8,294 nucleotides of DNA. Origin: Betaproteobacteria bacterium (GTDB taxonomy: Bacteria > Pseudomonadota > Gammaproteobacteria > Burkholderiales > Burkholderiaceae_C). This document shows positions 1-5,172 of the stretch, piece after piece; positions within the stretch are counted from its first letter, which is position 1, and every line of letters begins with the position of its first letter. Under the pieces are notes generated by a model, which saw nothing but the letters and a program-made list of their open reading frames with translations, did not search any database and was not told where the DNA came from. The position numbers and the translations under genes are program-made. The stretch lies in NCBI GenBank assembly GCA_947448675.1, contig CANFOR010000124.1, forward strand, positions 1 to 8,294, in the 5' to 3' direction.

Positions 1-368
1 CCCTCGAAAAAGGCGGCCCGCGCAATGTGGTGGGCACCTTGGCCATGGCCCGCACCAATGACCCGCAGTCGGCCACGGCGCAGTTTTTTATCAATGTCAA
101 AGACAATGCGTTTTTAGACCCTACCTTGATCCCACCGGGCGACCCAGTGCCCAAGTTCGAGTACCAGGGCCGCACCTATGAAAACACGCCGCGCGCCCAA
201 TTGCTGGGCGCGGCCCAGCTCTACGGCTACACCGTGTTTGGCAAGGTAGTGAGCGGCATGGACGTGGTCAATAAAATGAAGGCCACGCCCACCGGCCCGG
301 GCGGCCCATTTCCCAGTGACGTGCCCAAAACCGCCATTACTATTCTTTCTGCAACCCTCATCAAGTAA
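1..368 (+). CDS. ppiA: Peptidyl-prolyl cis-trans isomerase, PpiA-type cyclophilin (3' part)
   Basis: This is the C-terminal part of a cyclophilin, an enzyme that catalyses cis-trans isomerisation of Xaa-Pro bonds during protein folding. The frame is open to the window start (first complete codon at 3), so the true start, catalytic FHR motif and any signal peptide lie outside. The cyclophilin core [21 protein letters not shown] is visible at about positions 33-95, followed by NAFLD and [15 protein letters not shown]. Between NAFLD and GYTVF there is an extra loop of about 35 residues that the neighbouring PpiB lacks. The C-terminus (…TILSATLIK) resembles the end of E. coli periplasmic PpiA (…VILSAKVLP) more than PpiB, so a periplasmic location is inferred but cannot be shown without the N-terminus. 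It ends 7 nt before the ppiB start and is probably cotranscribed with it. Family assignment is firm; the ppiA symbol is less so. Confidence 0.88.
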   Translation, partial: LEKGGPRNVVGTLAMARTNDPQSATAQFFINVKDNAFLDPTLIPPGDPVPKFEYQGRTYENTPRAQLLGAAQLYGYTVFGKVVSGMDVVNKMKATPTGPGGPFPSDVPKTAITILSATLIK

Positions 369-375
369 GCCCACC

Positions 376-882
376 ATGACAAACCCTAAAGTTGAACTGC
401 ACATCGTTGACCACGGCGTCATCACCATCGAACTCGACGAAGCCAAGGCGCCCAAGTCGGCGGCCAACTTCTTGGCCTATGTGAACAAAGGCCACTACAA
501 CAAAACCATTTTTCACCGCGTGATCGACGGCTTTATGGTGCAAGGCGGCGGCTTCGAACCCGGCATGACGCAAAAGGCCGTAGACGCGCCCATCACCAAT
601 GAAGCCAATAACGGCCTCAAAAACGACAAATACACCCTGGCCATGGCCCGCACCAGCGACCCGCATTCGGCCACCGCGCAGTTCTTCATCAACGTCGGCA
701 ACAACGCCTTTTTGAACCATACCGCGCCCAGCGCCCAAGGCTGGGGCTACGCCGTGTTTGGCAAGGTGGTGAGCGGCACCGAGGTGGTCGACAAAATCCG
801 CGCCGTACAAACCGGGCGCAAGGGCTTTCATGACGACGTGCCCAAAGAAGACGTGGTAATCGAGAAGGCCGTTGTCGTCTGA
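376..882 (+). CDS. ppiB: Peptidyl-prolyl cis-trans isomerase B (cytoplasmic cyclophilin)
   Basis: A complete 168-residue cyclophilin, close to the usual length of E. coli PpiB (164). It isomerises prolyl peptide bonds and has no signal peptide, so it should act in the cytoplasm. The active-site segment [20 protein letters not shown] is at residues 44-63, with the expected catalytic Arg48, Phe53 and Gln56. ANNGLKN (77-83), [17 protein letters not shown] (90-106) and [12 protein letters not shown] (from 121, with Trp123) follow, and the end [17 protein letters not shown] matches the PpiB family. The ATG at 376 is chosen because homology begins there; the open frame runs 20 codons further upstream, but that part only overlaps ppiA in another frame. 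No good Shine-Dalgarno precedes it, and the 7-nt gap after ppiA suggests translational coupling. Its last 11 nt overlap lpxH if the TTG start given for lpxH is right. Confidence 0.96.
   Translation: MTNPKVELHIVDHGVITIELDEAKAPKSAANFLAYVNKGHYNKTIFHRVIDGFMVQGGGFEPGMTQKAVDAPITNEANNGLKNDKYTLAMARTSDPHSATAQFFINVGNNAFLNHTAPSAQGWGYAVFGKVVSGTEVVDKIRAVQTGRKGFHDDVPKEDVVIEKAVVV
862..874 (+). promoter_or_regulatory. Ribosome binding site and TTG start proposed for lpxH
   Basis: GAGAAGG (862-868) inside the end of ppiB precedes TTG (872-874). The 3-nt spacer is short. It matters because TTG is the only usual start codon in this frame between the upstream in-frame stop (857-859) and the conserved FISDLHL motif. 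A rarer start such as CTG at 887 cannot be excluded. Confidence 0.4.
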
Positions 883-1696
883 CATCCTGCCCTGGCCCGC
901 CACACTGGTAGCACCCGCCAGTTGGCAGGCCATAGACTTTATTTCTGACCTGCACCTGCAGGCCAGCGAGCCGCAGACCGTGCAAACTCTGCGAGACTAC
1001 TTGCACACCTGCACGGCAGACGCGCTCTTCATCTTGGGCGATTTGTTTGAGGTGTGGGTCGGCGACGACTGCTTGGAGCCGCCCACCACCGCAGTTTTTG
1101 CAGCGCGCTCTTCCGAACCCAGTCCCGAGCCCAGCCACTTCGAGCAGCAATGCGCCAGCCTCTTGCACGCAGCCGCGCAACGCATGCCGATTTACATCAT
1201 GCACGGCAACCGCGACTTCTTGCTCGGCTCCAAGGCCCTAGAGGCCTGCAGCGCCACTGCACTGGCCGACCCCACGCTGCTGCAGTTTGCGGGTCTGCAA
1301 TGCCTGCTCTCGCACGGCGACGCCCTGTGCCTGGCCGACATCGCCTACATGGCCTTTAGGGCCCAGGTGCGCAGCCCGGCTTGGCAAAGCGCCTTCCTAG
1401 CCAAACCCCTTGCCGAGCGCCAAGCCCTGGCCCGCGCCATGCGCGCGCAAAGCGAAGCGCTCAAACGCACAGGCCAAACTTATGCCGACGTCGATGCAAA
1501 CTTGGCCCGCCAGTGGCTAGCCGCCGCCGGGTGCAACACCCTCATCCACGGCCACACCCACAAGCCCGCCGAACACGCGCTAGGTCAAGGCCTGCGCCGC
1601 ATGGTGCTAAGCGACTGGGACTGCGCCACCCAGCCGCCACGTGCGCAGCTGCTGCGCTGGAGCTCGCAGGGTTTGCAGCGCCTCGCCTTGGTTTAG
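872..1696 (+). CDS. lpxH: UDP-2,3-diacylglucosamine diphosphatase LpxH
   Basis: A calcineurin-like metallophosphoesterase that cleaves UDP-2,3-diacylglucosamine to lipid X and UMP, the fourth step of lipid A synthesis, at the inner face of the inner membrane. Metal-site motifs appear in the expected order: SDLHL (Asp26, His28), [11 protein letters not shown] (Asp57), HGNRDF (Asn113), SHGD (His148) and HGHTHKPA (His228, His230). These correspond to the dinuclear Mn-binding residues of E. coli LpxH. At 274 residues it is longer than E. coli LpxH (240). The extra length is a short N-terminal stretch before SDLHL and a Ser/Pro/Glu-rich insert at about residues 72-90. The start is assigned to TTG and the first residues are uncertain. 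Part of the E. coli lipid-contacting S…N…K pattern is not obvious here (MRAQSEALK at 190-198), which may be a lineage difference. It is probably cotranscribed with the cyclophilins. Confidence 0.93.
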   Translation: MSSDILPWPATLVAPASWQAIDFISDLHLQASEPQTVQTLRDYLHTCTADALFILGDLFEVWVGDDCLEPPTTAVFAARSSEPSPEPSHFEQQCASLLHAAAQRMPIYIMHGNRDFLLGSKALEACSATALADPTLLQFAGLQCLLSHGDALCLADIAYMAFRAQVRSPAWQSAFLAKPLAERQALARAMRAQSEALKRTGQTYADVDANLARQWLAAAGCNTLIHGHTHKPAEHALGQGLRRMVLSDWDCATQPPRAQLLRWSSQGLQRLALV

Positions 1697-1698
1697 TG

Positions 1699-2187
1699 TT
1701 AGACCGGGGCCTGTTCTAAATCAAAAGCCTTGTGCAGGGCGCGGACGGCCAGTTCCATGTATTTCTCGTCGATCACGACCGAGGTTTTGATCTCGCTGGT
1801 GGAGATCATTTGGATGTTGATGCCTTCTTCACTCAGCGAGCGGAACATTTTGCTAGCAATGCCCACGTGGCTGCGCATGCCGATGCCGACAATGCTGACT
1901 TTGCAAATTTTGGTGTCGCCCTGCACCTCGCTAGCCCCCAACACCGGCAGCACTTTGGCCTTGAGCAGGTCGATGGTTTTAGCGTAGTCGTTGCGGTTGA
2001 CGGTGAAGCTAAAGTCGGTTTTGCCGTCTTTAGAAATGTTTTGGATGATCATGTCAACCTCGACATTGGCGTCGGCCACCGCGCCCAAAATTTGGTAGGC
2101 AATACCCGGTTTGTCGGGCACGCCGAGCACCGAGATTTTGGCTTCGTCGCGGTTAAAGGCAATGCCAGAAACGATGGCTTGTTCCAT
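1699..2187 (-). other. Possible internally initiated LysC regulatory (beta) subunit
   Basis: In-frame Met261 of lysC (CAT at 2185-2187 on the plus strand) is preceded on the coding strand by GAGGAA (2197-2202) with a 9-nt spacer, a good Shine-Dalgarno arrangement. Translation from here would give a 162-residue ACT-ACT protein beginning MEQAIVSGIAF. In Corynebacterium glutamicum and Bacillus, a separate beta subunit starts inside lysC at nearly the same place relative to the ACT domains. The GAGGAA also encodes Glu-Glu in an acidic stretch, so it could be coincidence. Confidence 0.3.
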
Positions 2188-2967
2188 TTGTTCGTCTTCC
2201 TCAAAAGTGATCAAGGTGCCGCTGGCAGCCTCTTCGGTGATGTTGATGTCCCAGGGCGTGAAGCTGGAGAGCACACGCAGTTTGACCTTGTATTTGCCCG
2301 CAAATTCAACCGAGCGAATTTGCAAAACTTTGGAGCCCAGCGAGGCCATCTCCAGCATCTCTTCAAAGCTCACGGTGTGCAGGCGTCGCGCCTCGGGCAC
2401 CACGCGCGGGTCGGTGGTGTAGACGCCGTCTACGTCGGTGTAGATCAAGCATTCCTCGGCCTTCATGGCGGCCGCCACGGCAACCGCCGAGGTGTCAGAG
2501 CCGCCCCGGCCCAGGGTGGTGATGTTGCCGCTGGCGTCTACGCCCTGAAAGCCGGTCACGATGACCACTTTGCCTGCCGCCAAGTCGGTGCGGATGCGCG
2601 CGTCGTCAATGCTCTCAATGCGCGCCTTGGTGTAGGCGCTATTGGTTTTGATGGGCACCTGCCAACCTGCGTAGCTGACCGAGGGCATGCCCTCGGCCTG
2701 CAGCGCAATCGCCAGCAGGGCCGAGGAAGCTTGCTCGCCAGTAGCGGCCAGCGCGTCGAGCTCGCGGCCATAGTCCTCGCCTTGCTGCGCCGGGGCCAGC
2801 TCTTTGGCCAAGGCCAACAAGCGATTGGTTTCGCCACTCATGGCGCTGGGGACGACCACCATCTGGTGGCCTGCGCGGGCCCATTTAGCGACGCGCTTGG
2901 CAACATTGCGAATGCGCTCGGAAGAGCCCATCGAGGTGCCGCCGTATTTGTGAACGATAAGTGCCAT
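1699..2967 (-). CDS. lysC: Aspartate kinase (LysC-type, with C-terminal ACT domains)
   Basis: Phosphorylates aspartate with ATP to 4-phosphoaspartate, the committed step to lysine, threonine, methionine and diaminopimelate; cytoplasmic. The 422-residue protein has an N-terminal amino-acid-kinase domain: KYGGTSMG (7-14), SAMSGETNRL (41-50), TGEQ (76-79), GRGGSDTSA (153-161) and YTDVDGVYTTDPR (176-188). Two ACT regulatory domains follow (about 272-345 and 352-418), including VPDKPG (283-288) and QMISTSEIK (386-394). This is the short, monofunctional class, usually inhibited by lysine and threonine together; that inhibition is inferred from the family. The ATG at 2965-2967 fits the family N-terminus. 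There is no clear Shine-Dalgarno in the predicted leader of about 20 nt, which is U-rich. It converges on lpxH, with 2 nt between stop codons, and diverges from dnaG. A possible internal start at Met261 is listed separately. Confidence 0.97.
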   Translation of the reverse strand: MALIVHKYGGTSMGSSERIRNVAKRVAKWARAGHQMVVVPSAMSGETNRLLALAKELAPAQQGEDYGRELDALAATGEQASSALLAIALQAEGMPSVSYAGWQVPIKTNSAYTKARIESIDDARIRTDLAAGKVVIVTGFQGVDASGNITTLGRGGSDTSAVAVAAAMKAEECLIYTDVDGVYTTDPRVVPEARRLHTVSFEEMLEMASLGSKVLQIRSVEFAGKYKVKLRVLSSFTPWDINITEEAASGTLITFEEDEQMEQAIVSGIAFNRDEAKISVLGVPDKPGIAYQILGAVADANVEVDMIIQNISKDGKTDFSFTVNRNDYAKTIDLLKAKVLPVLGASEVQGDTKICKVSIVGIGMRSHVGIASKMFRSLSEEGINIQMISTSEIKTSVVIDEKYMELAVRALHKAFDLEQAPV

Positions 2968-2993
2968 GAAAATGCGTGCAAAAAAACCTTGCG

Positions 2994-3023
2994 ATTATAC
3001 GGACGCCGCTTGCGTAGGCACAA
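2994..3023 (-). promoter_or_regulatory. Predicted sigma-70 promoter for lysC
   Basis: Read on the minus strand, a perfect -10 box TATAAT (2994-2999) is preceded by TTGTGC (3018-3023) with an 18-nt spacer; the -35 box keeps the TTG of the consensus. The expected transcription start near 2987 leaves a leader of about 20 nt before the lysC ATG. The same 64-nt gap must also hold the 5' signals of dnaG. I do not see an equally good promoter on the plus strand, though the AT-rich -10 could conceivably serve both directions. Confidence 0.6.
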
Positions 3024-3031
3024 TACGGCCC

Positions 3032-4933
3032 GTGGCCATTCCTCCAAACTTCATCCAAGAGCTCGTTGCCCGCGCCGACGTGGTCGAGATCGTGGGCCGC
3101 TATGTGCAGCTCAAAAAAGGCGGAGCCAATTACATGGGCCTGTGCCCGTTTCACGGGGAGAAGTCGCCTTCTTTCAGCGTCAGCCCGAGCAAGCAGTTCT
3201 ACCACTGCTTTGGCTGCGGCAAGAACGGCAACGCCATTAGCTTTTTGATGGACCATGTAGGCATGGGCTTTGTCGATGCGGTGAAAGACTTGGCCCAGCA
3301 ATACGGCATGCAGGTGCCCGAAGACGACGTTTCGCCGCAAGAGCGCGAGCGCGCCGCCGCCCAGCGCGAAAAACAGGCCACGCTCACTGATGTGCTAGAG
3401 AAAGCTGGCGAGGCTTACCGCAAACACCTGCGCGAGTCGCCGCGTGCGGTGGAGTACTTCAAAGGTCGGGGTGTATCGGGTGAGGTGGCAAAGGCCTTTG
3501 GCCTGGGCTACGCGCCCGAGGGCTGGCGCAGCTTGGCCAGCGTCTTTCCCGACTACACCGACGCCTTGCTCACCGAGAGCGGCTTGGTCATCAGCAATAC
3601 CGAAGAAGGTGCCGAGCCCGGCAAAGAAGAAAAGCGCTACGACCGCTTTCGCGACCGGGTGATGTTCCCGATTCGCAACGTCAAGGGCGAATGCATTGGC
3701 TTTGGTGGCCGAGTTTTAGGTGACGACAAGCCAAAGTACCTGAACTCGCCAGAGACGCCTGTCTTCAGCAAAGGCCGCGAACTCTATGGCTTGTTTGAGG
3801 CGCGCTTTGCCCTGCGTGAAGCGGGCTACGTGCTCGTCACCGAAGGCTATATGGACGTGGTGGCCCTGGCCCAGCTGGGCTTTGCCAATGCCGTGGCCAC
3901 GCTGGGCACGGCCTGCACCACCGACCATGTGCAAAAACTGTTTCGCTTTACCGACAGCGTGGTGTTTAGCTTTGACGGCGACGCCGCAGGTCGTCGCGCG
4001 GCGCGCAAAGCGCTCGACGGTGCCCTGCCCTTTGCGACCGACGTGCGCAGCGTCAAGTTTCTCTTTTTGCCCGCCGAGCACGACCCCGACAGCTTCATCC
4101 GCGCCAATGGCAGCGAGGCCTTTGCCCAGTGCGTGAAAGACGCCGTGCCGCTGTCGCGCTTTTTGCTCGACGCAGCGGGCGAGGCCTGCGACATGGCCAC
4201 AGCCGAGGGCCGCGCCCACTTTGCGGCCAACGCCAAACCGCTGTGGAGCCTGCTGCCCGAAGGCGCACTGCGCCGCCAATTGCTGGGCGACATTGCCGAA
4301 CAAGTGCAGATCGATGTGCGCGAGTTGAGCGACTTGTGGGGCTTGGGCAAAAACAGCGCGTCCAACAGCCCGCGCAGCGATACTTATAAAAAAGAAAGCT
4401 ACAAAAAAGATAGCTATCAACGCACATCTGGCGAGGCTTTTGGGCCTATTAGCAGGCCCTTGCGGGGTCGCCAGCAGCCTACCGGTCGGCCCGACTACGC
4501 GGCCCGCGCTTTGCTCACGCAGTGCGCGCTGTGGGACACACTCTCGAGTGAAGAGCACAGCATGCTGTGCGAATTGCCAGCGCCTCAAGGCCCGCTGTTT
4601 GCATGGCTCGAAGCCCAGTTGCACGAACATGGCGCCCAGCCCTGGGCCGCGCTGCGCGAGGGCCTGCGCGAGCACGAACTTGAAGCCTATGCCCTGCGCG
4701 TGATGACGCAAGACGAAATTTCGGGCGCGCCCGCATCCGACGCAGCCGCACCCAACACCGAGCAGCAAGACGCTGCTGAGCTGCAAGACCTGCTCCAACG
4801 CATGCTGGTCGACCGGCTCAAAGCGCAAGAGAACCAGGCCATTCAAGAAGCCGCCAGCGACCCCTCTGCAATCGAACGTTACCGCAGCTTGCAAATGCGG
4901 CGCAAGGCGCTAGAAATCGCACTTTTGGTATAA
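3032..4933 (+). CDS. dnaG: DNA primase DnaG
   Basis: Synthesises the RNA primers for leading- and lagging-strand replication and is recruited by the DnaB helicase. From GTG 3032 the protein has 633 residues (E. coli 581). The zinc-binding domain is clear: CPFH (Cys38, His41) and CFGC (Cys59, Cys62). The Toprim catalytic core holds EGYMDV (Glu271 to Asp275) and DGD (Asp315, Asp317). The C-terminal part from about residue 485 should be the helicase-binding domain. GTG 3032 is chosen because AIPPNFIQEL matches the family N-terminus; the frame is open back to an ATG at 2966, but that would overlap the lysC start. No strong Shine-Dalgarno is visible. Oddly, the linker between core and C-terminal domain carries a Tyr/Lys-rich segment (residues 450-474) encoded by a palindromic repeat. 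rpoD follows. Confidence 0.96.
   Translation: MAIPPNFIQELVARADVVEIVGRYVQLKKGGANYMGLCPFHGEKSPSFSVSPSKQFYHCFGCGKNGNAISFLMDHVGMGFVDAVKDLAQQYGMQVPEDDVSPQERERAAAQREKQATLTDVLEKAGEAYRKHLRESPRAVEYFKGRGVSGEVAKAFGLGYAPEGWRSLASVFPDYTDALLTESGLVISNTEEGAEPGKEEKRYDRFRDRVMFPIRNVKGECIGFGGRVLGDDKPKYLNSPETPVFSKGRELYGLFEARFALREAGYVLVTEGYMDVVALAQLGFANAVATLGTACTTDHVQKLFRFTDSVVFSFDGDAAGRRAARKALDGALPFATDVRSVKFLFLPAEHDPDSFIRANGSEAFAQCVKDAVPLSRFLLDAAGEACDMATAEGRAHFAANAKPLWSLLPEGALRRQLLGDIAEQVQIDVRELSDLWGLGKNSASNSPRSDTYKKESYKKDSYQRTSGEAFGPISRPLRGRQQPTGRPDYAARALLTQCALWDTLSSEEHSMLCELPAPQGPLFAWLEAQLHEHGAQPWAALREGLREHELEAYALRVMTQDEISGAPASDAAAPNTEQQDAAELQDLLQRMLVDRLKAQENQAIQEAASDPSAIERYRSLQMRRKALEIALLV
4381..4453 (+). repeat. 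Palindromic dispersed-type repeat inside dnaG (copy A)
   Basis: AGCTA (4397-4401), 9 nt of mostly A, then TAGCT (4411-4415) form a perfect inverted repeat. It is followed by ATCAACGCACA and a GGGCCTATTAGC end. The inverted copy at 7661-7717 shares the pattern: TAGCT followed by AACGCACA at the same distance (13 of 16 identical over that stretch), and a similar GGC..ATTTTGC end. From memory, this resembles short AGCTAT-type repeats found many times in Comamonadaceae genomes. Here it is read in frame as DnaG residues 450-474, including YKKESYKKDSY. A 6-bp perfect stem GGGCCT/AGGCCC (4442-4447/4454-4459) sits at its right end. Confidence 0.6.
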
Positions 4934-4934
4934 T
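4926..4934 (+). promoter_or_regulatory. Extended -10 promoter for rpoD, overlapping the dnaG stop
   Basis: TGGTATAAT (4926-4934) is a perfect extended -10 element (TG, one base, TATAAT). The dnaG stop TAA (4931-4933) lies within it. No good -35 box is found 16-18 nt upstream, which is usual for extended -10 promoters. Transcription should begin near 4941. E. coli rpoD likewise has promoters of its own inside or near dnaG. Confidence 0.6.
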
Positions 4935-5169
4935 CCATTTGCTAGTCGGCAAGAGCGACAGCAGCACCTCCGGGCCAGGCGAACCGTTGCCATCAGCGCA
5001 CAAGCAGCCAAACTACCGCAAGGACTGCACTCCAAATGTTCGCCCACACATCTTGCCTCCGTGATTCGTCTTCGCCCTAGGCCGCACCCGCAGCCCATGG
5101 CCTCGCCCGTACCAAGCGTTTTTGGTGCAGTGTTTGTTTCTCTCCGTCTTTGACATCTGAGGTTGATCT
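4935..5169 (+). promoter_or_regulatory. dnaG-rpoD intergenic region / rpoD 5' leader
   Basis: About 235 nt without a convincing gene on either strand. From the predicted start near 4941 it would form a leader of about 228 nt for rpoD mRNA. It contains a hairpin: stem GTACCAA/TTGGTGC (5109-5115/5122-5128, one G-U pair) with a 6-nt loop, followed by a pyrimidine-rich tract (about 5131-5151). No tRNA, known riboswitch or leader peptide with a clear ribosome site was recognised. Confidence 0.45.
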
Positions 5170-5172
5170 ATG
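5158..5172 (+). promoter_or_regulatory. rpoD ribosome binding site
   Basis: TGAGGT (5158-5163) precedes the rpoD ATG (5170-5172), with 7 nt between GAGG and the start. It is the clearest Shine-Dalgarno in the window and supports the start that includes the long basic tail. Confidence 0.75.

Noticed and set aside
2966..3031. 22-codon N-terminal extension of dnaG from ATG 2966
   Set aside because: It would overlap the lysC start codon and cover the lysC promoter, and DnaG homology starts at the GTG codon at 3032.
1732..3240. 502-codon plus-strand open frame across lysC
   Set aside because: It is the antisense shadow of lysC, kept open by codon bias, with His/Val/Gly-rich sequence and no recognisable domain; it also runs into dnaG in the wrong frame.
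3716..4894. 392-codon minus-strand open frame within dnaG
   Set aside because: Fully antisense to a clear DnaG, with no motif and no ribosome site of note.
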